This document shows positions 14,764 to 23,101 of a DNA stretch of 64,000 bases, one piece after another (position 1 is the stretch's first letter; every line of letters begins with the position of its first letter). This DNA is from CAYWXK01 sp964462515. GTDB lineage: Bacteria; Planctomycetota; Phycisphaerae; Sedimentisphaerales; Anaerobacaceae. The notes beneath the pieces are model-generated. The model made no database searches, had not been told where the DNA came from, and worked only from the letters and a program-made list of their open reading frames with translations. The stretch spans positions 1 to 64,000 of the forward strand of contig CAYWXK010000009.1 of the NCBI GenBank assembly GCA_964462515.1, read 5' to 3'. The position numbers were made by a program, and so were the translations under genes.

Positions 14764-16182
14764 ATGATTACCAGAGCTGAAATAGAGGCAAAATCGCGTG
14801 AATTTGAAATTCATACCGCAAACGTAGAAAGAGACTATGTCTTCGGATGGTTAATATTTGGAATTTTTACCGTTAGCGATCTAAAGGAAATAATCTTTTT
14901 AAAAGGAGGCAATGCTCTCCGTAAAGGCTACTTTGAAAACACTCGTTTCTCAGCAGATTTGGATTTTGGAATTCCAGAAGATATAGATCAGAATGTTCTA
15001 CTCAATGAAATCAATAGAGTGTGTGATTTCATTCAGGAAAAGGCTGGGGTTCTTTTCGTAAAAAAGGATAATAAAATCAAAGAGAAGTTCACGGCTACTG
15101 ATGTGCCAATACCGGGATTGCGTGTTTACGAGGCTCTGATATATTTTAAAGATTTTTACGGTAATGCTGAACACATCAAAATTAAGATTTCTATGGATAT
15201 TACTCGTTTTGACAAAGTTTTACTACCGATCCAGAAAGTTAATTTAATCCATCCATATTCTGATGCTGGCGATGTTATGTGCGTGATACGTTGTATGAAA
15301 CTGGAGGAGATTATCGCAACTAAATTGAAATGTCTTCTTCAGAGACAACACGCACCAGATTTATTCGATTATGTTTACTCGATTAAGCTTTTGGGAGGAA
15401 GCTTGAATAAAGAAGAAATAGTTAGAACATTCGTGCAGAAAACTATTTTTGGAAGGAACCCTCATGTTTTAAAGAACATTTTACACAAGACACCTTTCGA
15501 TTATTTCAGAGAATGTTGGGATAAGACAATTATATGTGCTAAGCAATTTATGTTTCGGATAGAAGATGCTATCGCGCTTTTTCTTTCAGATTTGGATAGT
15601 CTCTTCAAGATTTATTCCGACAATGGCTATGTGCGGTTTGCATACTTTGGACCAGAACTTAGAGTACCGATTATGAAAGCCGGTCGCACACAGACGCTCT
15701 TAAAAATTCGTTATAAAGGATATGATAGGATGGTCGAGCCCTACTCGCTTAAATATCTTCAAAGAAAAGACGGAACAGAACGGGAATATCTGTATGTCTA
15801 CAACCGCATAGGGGGAGAAAGTCCACCTGGCATAAGATGTTTTATTGCGGAAAGGATTGAGTCTATAGAGAATACTGAGGAGAGTTACGAGCCCAGATAT
15901 CCTATAGAATTATCTAAAGCGGGAGAAATGCCTGAAAATCCATATCTTTTTGACCCAAATAGGCCGGCACGCGCTCCAAGACCAAGAAGAAGGAGTATTG
16001 TTGGGATATCTAACAAAGCCTTCGGGAAATCTTCGTTAGGCCCTAAATATGTGTATCAATGCAGTTTTTGTGGAAAGAAATTTCCTAAAAGCACATACAA
16101 CAGCAATCTCCGTCCACATAAAGACAAAAATGGATATCCATGTGGTGGAAGGTTTGGATATTATGTAGATACTAAGTATTGA
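14764..16182 (+). CDS. AbiEii-like nucleotidyltransferase fused to WYL-like and zinc-finger segments
   Basis: Residues about 1-260 match the AbiEii/AbiGii nucleotidyltransferase toxin family: FLKGGNALRKGYF (45-57), RFSADLDFG (61-69) with the catalytic Asp65/Asp67 pair, and KLEEIIATKLKCLL (179-192) plus RQHAPDLFD (194-202). In known abortive-infection AbiE systems such enzymes are MNT-fold toxins held in check by an AbiEi antitoxin. Residues about 312-370 (KIRYKGYDRMVEPYSLKYL, then IRCFIAERIESI) resemble a WYL domain, the ligand-sensing fold common in phage-defence regulators. The C-terminus has Cys433-x2-Cys436, His452 and Cys460, a zinc-finger-like set. No AbiEi-like gene is adjacent, so regulation may be built into the fusion. 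Base composition is AT-richer than its neighbours, suggesting transfer. Confidence 0.8.
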   Translation: MITRAEIEAKSREFEIHTANVERDYVFGWLIFGIFTVSDLKEIIFLKGGNALRKGYFENTRFSADLDFGIPEDIDQNVLLNEINRVCDFIQEKAGVLFVKKDNKIKEKFTATDVPIPGLRVYEALIYFKDFYGNAEHIKIKISMDITRFDKVLLPIQKVNLIHPYSDAGDVMCVIRCMKLEEIIATKLKCLLQRQHAPDLFDYVYSIKLLGGSLNKEEIVRTFVQKTIFGRNPHVLKNILHKTPFDYFRECWDKTIICAKQFMFRIEDAIALFLSDLDSLFKIYSDNGYVRFAYFGPELRVPIMKAGRTQTLLKIRYKGYDRMVEPYSLKYLQRKDGTEREYLYVYNRIGGESPPGIRCFIAERIESIENTEESYEPRYPIELSKAGEMPENPYLFDPNRPARAPRPRRRSIVGISNKAFGKSSLGPKYVYQCSFCGKKFPKSTYNSNLRPHKDKNGYPCGGRFGYYVDTKY

Positions 16183-16315
16183 TGATTGGAAAACTGGGGA
16201 CATAATACTAACTTTCTTGACGGTAATTGTATTTGACGGACAATTAGGATGAATTTTACGCAAGAACTAAAGAAACTCTGTTAGTCTTTGCAAATATGTA
16301 TTGTTTCATCTCTCT

Positions 16316-16954
16316 TCAGTATTTATAAATGTCCGGATATCCTCTGATGTCTAACTGCGCACGAATCGGAATATGGGCATAGCATGCTTTTGCGAGTTCT
16401 ATAAGTCCTTTTTTTTCAAGTTCATTTTCTAGCTTACTTATAAGGCGCAAAAGATATATTACGTCCGTTGCCGCATATAATAACTGTTCCCTCGTTAGGT
16501 CTTCAGAAAGCCAGTCTGACATTCTCACATGCTTGCTAATCTGAACTCCGAGATAACGCTTCAAGAGAGATTTTAGGCTATGGTTTCTTTTATTCTCTGG
16601 ATCAAGCAGTTTGCTAGCAGTTTTTGTGCACTCAATATTTCGTGGTACAACATTCCAGTGATAGCTCATGAATCTAATATCAAATATTGCATAATGGAAG
16701 ACCTTTTTAATTTTCTTGTCTTCCAATAAAAGACGCAATCGCTTGGGAACTTTTCTATGAACCTTAACTATCACTATTTCCTTTTGTCCAATATCGAGCT
16801 GGCAGGTGCCTATTGTATCCTTGCACCAATCAAGCCCCGAGGTTTCAATATCCCATGAGACCACACCCGTCTTAGAAGCTTGAAGAACTTGCTCTTCACT
16901 CAAGTCGTCATGTTGAACTATAACATTTTTTCCGTTAAGAGTGATACTCTGCAT
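16316..16954 (-). CDS. RNase D-like 3'-5' exonuclease domain protein
   Basis: A single-domain DEDD exonuclease of 212 residues. Exo I is WDIETSGLD (about 34-42), Exo II contains HYAIFDIRFM (about 87-96), and Exo III is YAATDVIYLL (about 160-169), with the Tyr of the DEDDy subgroup. Full-length RNase D (about 370 residues) has an HRDC domain after this, absent here. Such stand-alone domains degrade RNA or DNA ends; the substrate cannot be read from sequence. It lies 21 bases after a membrane PLD-like gene on the same strand and opposite the AbiEii-like gene. The AT-rich composition matches that neighbour and supports a common accessory origin. Confidence 0.82.
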   Translation of the reverse strand: MQSITLNGKNVIVQHDDLSEEQVLQASKTGVVSWDIETSGLDWCKDTIGTCQLDIGQKEIVIVKVHRKVPKRLRLLLEDKKIKKVFHYAIFDIRFMSYHWNVVPRNIECTKTASKLLDPENKRNHSLKSLLKRYLGVQISKHVRMSDWLSEDLTREQLLYAATDVIYLLRLISKLENELEKKGLIELAKACYAHIPIRAQLDIRGYPDIYKY

Positions 16955-16975
16955 TCGAACGTCCTTTCCATCCAG

Positions 16976-17800
16976 TCACACACACTTCTTTCTTGCTAGG
17001 GCTTCTTTAGGGGAAGTCATAGCTTCGAACTCCTGCCTTATGTAATTATATAAGGAACCTCCTTGCTCACATATAAAAGTTGGTACAGCAGTTCGCTTTT
17101 TTCGGTGCGTATATAGCGCAAGCACTCCCACGTGGTCAAAACGGTAAAATGTGAAGGTTGGTGCCGCCGGTAAAAACCAGATTTCCAATGTAGCACCTTT
17201 AGAACCATTCTTTGGTTTCAAGTTTTCGAAATACTCTTCCGCTTCCTTAATGAGATTTATAAGATCACCTTGCTCATAACTGAACCGTCTCGCCAACTCT
17301 ACAATAGTTTCCTTATTCTCAGGGTCAGGAAGAACAACCTTTATATGCGCATCATCTTTGTGAGCTACCGCCTCTAATTCTTGGGCGTAAGTGTTTCGCC
17401 ATGTTTTACCGTACGCGAAGAAAATGTCGATGTTAGTTGCTTTTTTGATGTACGATGTCCAGTCAATACTCTTATCGTGAAACGAATCGGTAATTTGGAG
17501 AATACCGGCAGATTTAATATCTCTGGACAATTGGGCTTTTGCCAGTACCTCATCTAAAAAAGCTCTTTTTCCAACCAGTTCCCATCCGAACGTTAGCGCA
17601 ACGGTAACCAAGGATATCGCGCCTAAGTTCTGAAAAATCGGCACCCAGATTCCTTGACCCGTCCACCACTTATTTTGTGCGGAAAAGACTAAACAAAAGA
17701 AGCCAAAGATAACAAACACAAGTGCTCCTAAGACCACGCGAAGATTTACCCTTTCGCTAAAGAGCTTGGATTCGTACTTTTGCATATTTCGCCCTTTCAA
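16976..17800 (-). CDS. membrane-anchored protein with PLD-like C-terminal domain
   Basis: A protein of 274 residues with two membrane spans near the N-terminus (about 23-43 and 52-75) and a cytoplasmic C-terminal domain. Residues about 125-265 follow the order of a phospholipase D-like or TIR-adjacent sensor domain: IDIFFAYGKTWRN, IKVVLPDPE, TFTFYRFDHVGVLALY and a terminal YIRQEFEAM. There is no HKD catalytic motif, so it is probably not an active phospholipase. Similar two-span plus PLD-like proteins are found in defence and stress loci; here it precedes the RNase D-like gene by 21 bases and probably shares its transcript. Its role could be sensing at the membrane. Family assignment is by eye only. 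Confidence 0.6.
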   Translation of the reverse strand: MKGRNMQKYESKLFSERVNLRVVLGALVFVIFGFFCLVFSAQNKWWTGQGIWVPIFQNLGAISLVTVALTFGWELVGKRAFLDEVLAKAQLSRDIKSAGILQITDSFHDKSIDWTSYIKKATNIDIFFAYGKTWRNTYAQELEAVAHKDDAHIKVVLPDPENKETIVELARRFSYEQGDLINLIKEAEEYFENLKPKNGSKGATLEIWFLPAAPTFTFYRFDHVGVLALYTHRKKRTAVPTFICEQGGSLYNYIRQEFEAMTSPKEALARKKCV

Positions 17801-17870
17801 AAATCTTGTGCCTATATACTACGTATCTCCCAAACGCCATTCTCGCGAGTCGAACCCGGTGGAGCCGGAG

Positions 17871-18000
17871 CTATTTTAATAGTTTTGCCGCATCTTTTGC
17901 AAAATAAGTGATTATTATATCTGCACCGGCGAGTCTAATCGAGTACAAAACTTCCAGCAAAGAGGATTGTTTATCTAATAGTCCGGCGTTGGCGGCGGAT
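17871..18000 (-). pseudogene. hemB: 3' remnant of hemB (delta-aminolevulinate dehydratase)
   Basis: The minus strand reads ...SSLLEVLYSIRLAGAD, then IIITYFAKDAAKLLK and a stop at 17873-17871. This matches the conserved C-terminus of HemB (RAGADIIITYFAKD...), the porphobilinogen synthase. Only about 43 codons are left; upstream of about position 18000 the similarity ends and the frame runs into DNA that codes on the other strand for an HNH protein. The rest of hemB is not in this window. The remnant shows that the left end of the accessory island abuts, or has replaced, the body of a hemB gene. Whether an intact copy exists elsewhere cannot be seen. Confidence 0.75.
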
Positions 18001-18508
18001 GGAAAAGAGGCGAAGAAACAATCTTACGGGTTAATCAAAAACAAGTTTCGCGAACTAAAGAGCGGTGCAATATCGTGGTCGGAGATAACGCGGGAAGACA
18101 AACAATTTGTTGAGGCAGAGAAGCGGTGCATATATTGCGGGGCGGAAAGTAATTTGCACTGGGAACATATCGTGCCGAAGTCGCTGAGGATTCGGCAGGA
18201 GTGCGAGATTTGTGATACGATTCAGGGGATTCATAACCAGATATGGGCCTGCGGCATTTGCAATTCAGCAAAGGGAACGAAGGGACTGTATGAGTTCTAC
18301 AGAGGGAAATATCCGGGTGAGAAGAAGTTTTACGATTTGATACCGCCTTTATTAGAGAAGAAATACCTTTCCGGCTACGGCTCGGTGCCTAAGCCGAGAC
18401 GAGAAAACGATTATAAACTGTCATAAGTGTGCGCAGACACTGGATAAGGGGTGCCTGACCGGTGGCGGAGAAATAACGGTTCTTGACATTGATTATATTC
18501 TACATTGA
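17908..18508 (+). pseudogene. HNH endonuclease, frameshifted by a 34-bp insertion
   Basis: The core has the HNH zinc and catalytic layout: CIYCGAESNLHWEHIVPKS (about residues 74-92), then ACGICNSAKGTKGLYEFYRG. The frame stops at 18426, but the +1 frame continues with KTIINCHKCAQTLDKG and ITVLDIDYILH to a stop at 18508, including a second Cys-x2-Cys pair. Removing 18370-18403 would join AAA-TAC-CTT to AAA-ACG-ATT in one frame, so a 34-bp insertion is the likely break. The N-terminus is also odd: the only start (GTG 17908) lies inside the antisense of the hemB remnant, so the original 5' end may be lost. Product inactive or altered; homologues would be nucleases of mobile or defence type. Confidence 0.65.
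18370..18403 (+). repeat. 34-bp palindromic insertion in the HNH gene
   Basis: The segment begins tccggctacggctcgg and ends aagccgagacgag; cggct (18378-18382) and agccg (18392-18396) form its stem. Its length of 34 accounts exactly for the change of frame in the HNH gene. I did not find a second copy in the window. Confidence 0.55.
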
Positions 18509-18529
18509 AATAATTCAGGTAAAAAAAGC

Positions 18530-18770
18530 CCCCGTCGCAGCCATTCGACTTCGCTCACTTCGACAGGCTCAGTGCAAGCAGGACAGGCTTTTTGTGGTCA
18601 AATAAAATCTGTGTGAATCTGCGTCAATCCTTCGACTCGGATTCGCCTCGCTCACTTCGACAAGCTCAGTGCAAGCAGGACAGGTCTGTGTTAGTCAGTG
18701 TCTGTTTTGAATTTTGAATTTCGAGTATTTGGATTTGTTTAGGATTTAGAATTTAGTGCTTTGGATTTCA
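18530..18770. repeat. two direct copies of a ttcgact repeat plus an AT-rich repeat
   Basis: The word tcgctcacttcgaca, with gctcagtgcaagcaggac after it, occurs at 18551-18587 and again at 18648-18684. Downstream, 18703-18769 is a copy of the aaattcgaaac family (gttttgaattttgaatttcg, then ggatttgtttaggattt). This fills most of the space between the HNH remnant and the beta-propeller gene. Confidence 0.7.
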
Positions 18771-18917
18771 AATCTTGTTTGCCGTCTTTCCTCCTTCATC
18801 TGTCGTCCGTCATCTGTTATGAGCTTTCTACCTCTGCGTTCTCTAATGGCGAAACGGTGTATCTGTCCGCCGGTCGCAATGGCCAGGGCTTTTGTTGGCT
18901 TCCTGCGAGACAGGTTT

Positions 18918-20291
18918 TTATTTTAATACCGGCGGGATGCCCATCAAATCGGTTCGCGTCTTCCCGCCATCTGTAATTCTCGACAGGGCATAGACGGTCC
19001 CGTCCTTGCCAACGGCGATTGAGTTAACATATAACGGCCGTTGTCCATTCTGGAAAAAGACGGCCCCGTGGTCGGTGTATTTGCCGGTGGGGATATCGTA
19101 GGTAATCAGATGAAGGTTCTCCAGACCCTTGGATTCCCCCATAGCAGTAGCCGCTTTGCCCGCTAATCTTTTCCCTTCGACGTAAATCGGCCCGCCAGTG
19201 AGGTAATACAAGGTGCGCTGGTCAGGACCCAACGTGAAGCCGAGATATCCATAGCTGAACTGGTCGAACATACCACTTCGCTGCGAGGGCTCAGAGGTAA
19301 TACGCTGTAATACCTCGACGCTGACCGCTCGGGGGTCGAAGCGGAACAGATACCCCGAATTGCCGTGGACGCCATATACCATTTTCTCCGCCGGATGCCA
19401 GACCACCTGTCGCCAGTTATAACCCATGTGGCCGGGAGAAGCGGGGTCGTAAAGCCCGAAGTAGTCCTTCTTCAGGTCATCCCCTTCCACTGTCTCGATG
19501 GCGTCTTTATCGCAGCGGCAGCGGAGGATATCGCCTGTGGAGACGGTGAAGTAAGCCGAGCCGTCGCCAGGGTCAACGGCAATTGCCCGGCAGATTGTGC
19601 GGTATGTAGTGCCTTTGCCGTTTTCGCCCTGTTCGCAGGTCGGGCCGAGGTTTTTCATTTCTCTGGTGGTGATGTCGTAACGGAAGAAGTAGCCGGTAGG
19701 CCAGGTCAGCCCGTAGATACGGCCGTGCTGCGTATCCATATTCATTGTCAGGATGCCCTCCCGATGTGGCGCTACACCCAAGTCCTCAAACTTGTCGCTG
19801 GCCATGTCGTATGCCAGCAGATGGCCACCCGGGTATGGTTTCCAGCCCGCCGGCGGCACGCCCATCTTCTCCATACCATCGATGATGCTGTAATAGCCGA
19901 TGTGCGTGGCAAAATATAGTTTGCCGCCGCATTCCGCAAATTGCACATGGCTCTTGCCCTGGACGATTGTTTTCTGCCCTTTTTCGCCGCAGGCCTCGGT
20001 TATGTCACCCAGGTGCTTGATTAGCCGCGTGGCAGGGTCGAAAACAAACATCTGCGCTCCCACTTCGTAAGATTCCGTGCTCAGCACATAGTAAATCTTT
20101 CCATCGCTTGCACAGGAAAGACCGTTGTAAGTATCGTGGGCCGGCTCAAAGCCGGAGTTGTAGGCTTGTGCGACCAGCTTCGGTGACCCAGACCCGGATC
20201 CCGACTCAGCAGCTTCGATGCCCGAAGAGCCGACATATACAAGCAGCAAACTTATCAGGACACTGGACAGGTTCATTCTGCACGTGTTCAT
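18918..20291 (-). CDS. secreted beta-propeller protein
   Basis: A 457-residue protein with an N-terminal signal (about 7-27, ending near GIEAAES). The body shows recurring blade-like strings: DGKIYYVLST, GKLYFATHIG, GRIYGLTWP, GSAYFTVST, KMVYGVHGNSG, RTLYYLTGG and GTVYALSRI, spaced 40-70 residues apart, which indicates a six- to eight-bladed propeller. Many aromatic residues in the blades suggest carbohydrate or ligand binding, but no catalytic motif is recognised. The gene precedes nothing on its own strand within 490 bases and lies 93 bases after a TIM-barrel lipoprotein gene, its probable operon partner. Role in sugar-polymer use is an inference from this context. Confidence 0.7.
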   Translation of the reverse strand: MNTCRMNLSSVLISLLLVYVGSSGIEAAESGSGSGSPKLVAQAYNSGFEPAHDTYNGLSCASDGKIYYVLSTESYEVGAQMFVFDPATRLIKHLGDITEACGEKGQKTIVQGKSHVQFAECGGKLYFATHIGYYSIIDGMEKMGVPPAGWKPYPGGHLLAYDMASDKFEDLGVAPHREGILTMNMDTQHGRIYGLTWPTGYFFRYDITTREMKNLGPTCEQGENGKGTTYRTICRAIAVDPGDGSAYFTVSTGDILRCRCDKDAIETVEGDDLKKDYFGLYDPASPGHMGYNWRQVVWHPAEKMVYGVHGNSGYLFRFDPRAVSVEVLQRITSEPSQRSGMFDQFSYGYLGFTLGPDQRTLYYLTGGPIYVEGKRLAGKAATAMGESKGLENLHLITYDIPTGKYTDHGAVFFQNGQRPLYVNSIAVGKDGTVYALSRITDGGKTRTDLMGIPPVLK

Positions 20292-20384
20292 ACTTTATAC
20301 CTCACTATACTGAACAGCTTCGCTTCGCCCTGCACCAGACGGTGCAGGGCAAACCTGCACTACGACAGGTTATTTTTCAGTTTT

Positions 20385-21353
20385 TCATTTGAACTCGCCC
20401 AGCGGCTTGATATACGCCACGGACCGGGCTATGTAGCTTTTTGTCTGAGACTCGTCCATCTCTACGCCCTGGACTCCCTCCACTTCGATAGTGAGAGGAC
20501 CCTGAAAACCATTTCGTTCGAGCAGCCGCAGGACACCGGGGAAATCCACCACTCCTTTGCCCAGCACAGGGAAATTCCAGCTCTTATATTGCCCATCGTG
20601 GTCCTTCAATTCCACGGTGGCCACATAGTCGATGACTTTCTTCAGCTCCTTGACCGCATCGGTCCCCTTGTTGTAAAAGGTGATGTTGCCGGTGTCGAAA
20701 TTCACGCGGATGTTGGGATGATTGACGTGTTTCATCGTCTCACGATGCACATCTCCATTGGTCCCCAGGTCCGGATGGGTTTCCAGGGCAATCGTTACAC
20801 CGAACTTGCCGGCAATTTCGCCCGCTTGGCGCAATCGCTCATACGCCGCCTCCTTCGGCACCCCAGTGTGTTTTGGTGAGAGGAACATATACTTAACACC
20901 CATCTTTTCGCAGATAGCCAGTTGGGCTGCCAGCTCGTCTATGCAGCGGGGCCGGCCAAGGTCGGTTTCGCCTCGCAATACCAGCGCCGCCAGGTTATGC
21001 CGGGCCAGCCGCTGTTTCAAGAGCGCCAATTCTTCGGGCCTGGGAACATCGATGAACACATAATTCAGCCCTATCAAAGGCAGATGTGTCCAGGCTGCCT
21101 CCTGGAACCGGCCGTAGTTGGACAGGCGAACCGCCAGCGGATTGGTCAAGCGAGTTGTTTTGACGGCTTTGCCCTCTTGCACCGGCCCGCTCCAGCACCC
21201 ACCAAGAGCCAATATCAACAACACCGCCAAAATACCGCCTCGCTTAATGATGTCCCTGGTCCTCGTCCGTGTCCGCCTAAAACAATCGCACATCCCGTTA
21301 CAAAGAAGCTTTGTAACAGGACACACTCTCGGCAGACACCCCAGCTTAATCAT
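20385..21353 (-). CDS. lipoprotein with xylose isomerase-like TIM barrel
   Basis: Residues 40-53 (ILAVLLILALGGCW) form a lipoprotein signal with the Cys at about 52 after a basic N-region rich in Arg and Thr. The rest matches the sugar phosphate isomerase/epimerase family: CEKMGVKYMFLSPKH, GVTIALETHPD, VNFDTGNITF and VELKDHDG, with Glu and Asp/His positions typical of the metal site of the AP endonuclease-2 fold. Usual members have 260-300 residues and are cytoplasmic; the lipid anchor moves this one outside. An ATG at about residue 21 could shorten the N-terminus. The substrate is unknown; the next gene downstream is the secreted propeller. Confidence 0.78.
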   Translation of the reverse strand: MIKLGCLPRVCPVTKLLCNGMCDCFRRTRTRTRDIIKRGGILAVLLILALGGCWSGPVQEGKAVKTTRLTNPLAVRLSNYGRFQEAAWTHLPLIGLNYVFIDVPRPEELALLKQRLARHNLAALVLRGETDLGRPRCIDELAAQLAICEKMGVKYMFLSPKHTGVPKEAAYERLRQAGEIAGKFGVTIALETHPDLGTNGDVHRETMKHVNHPNIRVNFDTGNITFYNKGTDAVKELKKVIDYVATVELKDHDGQYKSWNFPVLGKGVVDFPGVLRLLERNGFQGPLTIEVEGVQGVEMDESQTKSYIARSVAYIKPLGEFK

Positions 21354-21389
21354 AGATAATCCCTGTTAATTATAAACGATACTTTTGGT

Positions 21390-23066
21390 TTAATGCCCGG
21401 GCATATCAGACAATTTGACGGGTTCACGGCCTGGGCCGGCAATACCCCGGCGTTCCAGCAGCGAGCCTTCGAGTCTGTAAAGGGAGACGAGGGCCTTTAG
21501 ATAATTAGCGAGGGCTTCTATCTCGGCAATCTGACTGGCGACAAGGTCCCGCTGTGCCTGACCGACCAGCAGCGAGGTGGATTTTCCCACACGGAATTTT
21601 TCGGTCTCGGCACGGAGTTTTTCTTCCTGAAAATTGCGGGTTGCAGCGGTCGCTGCAATTTGCTCGCGGGTGCCGGTAACCTCAATGTATGCAGAGCGGA
21701 CATCGACCTCCACAAGCTGGGAGAGGTTCTCCATCGCCTCCTGCAACTGCTTCCTGGTGATGACGGCGCGGGTGTGCTGCGCACGAGCTGCTCGATTTGG
21801 CAGGGACTCCTGGAATATCAGGCCGAAAGTAACGTCGTAACTATTACCACCGACGTTCTCTGAAGACCTGTTAAACGTCTCTGCGTATCCCGTCTTGCCG
21901 AATGAAATAAAAGCATCCATTTTAGGAAGAAGGCCGTTTTTAGTTTTAACCACCTCAAGCTCCCCCTGTTGTATTTGCAGGCGTGCCTGGTTCAAGTCCG
22001 GACGCATTTTTAGAGCAACATCGACATGCTTATCGACATCATCGAGTTTGATATTGGGCGGGGAAGTGTCGTATTCCAGGATAATGTCCCTGTTCCAATC
22101 TATGCTCCGCGATTGGTTTGCCCCGTTAGAGAAGGAAGCCGTCTTTCTAACGGGATTCAGCAACCGCAGCAGGTCCAAACGTTCCTTTGCGAGGGTGCTT
22201 CGAGCATTTATAAGGTTCTCTCGTCTGAGCGCGACCTCGGCCTGTGCGGCTGCCAGTTCGGATTCGGCAAGGTCTCCCAGATTGATTCGCTCCTGAATCT
22301 CAGCCATCTGCTTTTCAGCAAGGTCTAAGGAGTTAGTGTAGATTTCAATCTGTCGTTGGGCAACGGCGTAATCCCAGAAATTTGATTCGACTTCTTCGAG
22401 AAGAATCTCGGTAAAGCCTCGCAGCTCATACTGTGATATGAGCGTGTCAAGCCGGGCCTGATGCACGCGTGCGAGATTGGCGGCGATATCCAGCCCCTCC
22501 AGAAGGGCCTGAGTAACAGTAAGCCCGAGACGATTAGCAACGAGTGTGTCACTATATAAGGATGAATCGGTATAGCCTGAGCTTCCCTCAAGAGCAACAG
22601 TCGTGCCTGTGGGAAACAATTTGCTAAGAGAAATCAGGCCGGTGGCGGAATCCACCGTGGAGCTTTCGATACCGGAGCCGGCGCGGGAAAGCCGGTCGGA
22701 AATAGCTCTTCTGTTGGATGCCTCGGCGTCGAAAACAGGGTCAAAAACTGCCAGCTCCTCTTGCTCAAACGTGCGAATTATCTGAGGGTTCATTCTTTCA
22801 ACAGTAAGCGACCGGTTATTCTCCATAGCCAAAAGAATCGCCTCCCTCATACCAATCTTCAAAGGGCCTTGGGGAGAAGCTGCGTTGTTTGCATCTGCGT
22901 TTTTTTGCCAGGTAGGTTCAAGCTTTGTGTCCGCTACGGCGGTTTTGGCATCGGGTCCTATGTAATTTGAGAATGGTTCCGGGCCCAAAGACACACACGA
23001 GGACAGCAAAAATACCTCAACAATCAATATTGCGCTCAAAAGTATGGAGCTTTCTTTACCGACCAT
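21390..23066 (-). CDS. TolC-family outer membrane efflux lipoprotein
   Basis: This 558-residue protein is the outer membrane channel of the RND efflux operon. The N-terminus has a lipobox (FLLSSC, Cys at about 24). The mature part follows the TolC/OprM pattern: repeated long helices and two homologous halves, with LGLTVTQALLEGLD near 165-180 and FGLIFQESLPNRAA near 427-440. Such proteins trimerise to make the exit duct for pumps of the AcrB type. The gene begins 35 bases after the RND pump stops, on the same strand, completing an adaptor-pump-channel operon. The transported compound cannot be read from sequence. Confidence 0.9.
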   Translation of the reverse strand: MVGKESSILLSAILIVEVFLLSSCVSLGPEPFSNYIGPDAKTAVADTKLEPTWQKNADANNAASPQGPLKIGMREAILLAMENNRSLTVERMNPQIIRTFEQEELAVFDPVFDAEASNRRAISDRLSRAGSGIESSTVDSATGLISLSKLFPTGTTVALEGSSGYTDSSLYSDTLVANRLGLTVTQALLEGLDIAANLARVHQARLDTLISQYELRGFTEILLEEVESNFWDYAVAQRQIEIYTNSLDLAEKQMAEIQERINLGDLAESELAAAQAEVALRRENLINARSTLAKERLDLLRLLNPVRKTASFSNGANQSRSIDWNRDIILEYDTSPPNIKLDDVDKHVDVALKMRPDLNQARLQIQQGELEVVKTKNGLLPKMDAFISFGKTGYAETFNRSSENVGGNSYDVTFGLIFQESLPNRAARAQHTRAVITRKQLQEAMENLSQLVEVDVRSAYIEVTGTREQIAATAATRNFQEEKLRAETEKFRVGKSTSLLVGQAQRDLVASQIAEIEALANYLKALVSLYRLEGSLLERRGIAGPGREPVKLSDMPGH

Positions 23067-23101
23067 AACCGCTTTGTCAACCGTTATTAACCTGAATTGT
23101 T

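Noticed and set aside
17842..17870. tRNA-like string gggttcgactcg on the minus strand near the hemB stop
   Set aside because: The T-arm stem does not pair and no acceptor, D or anticodon arm can be placed.
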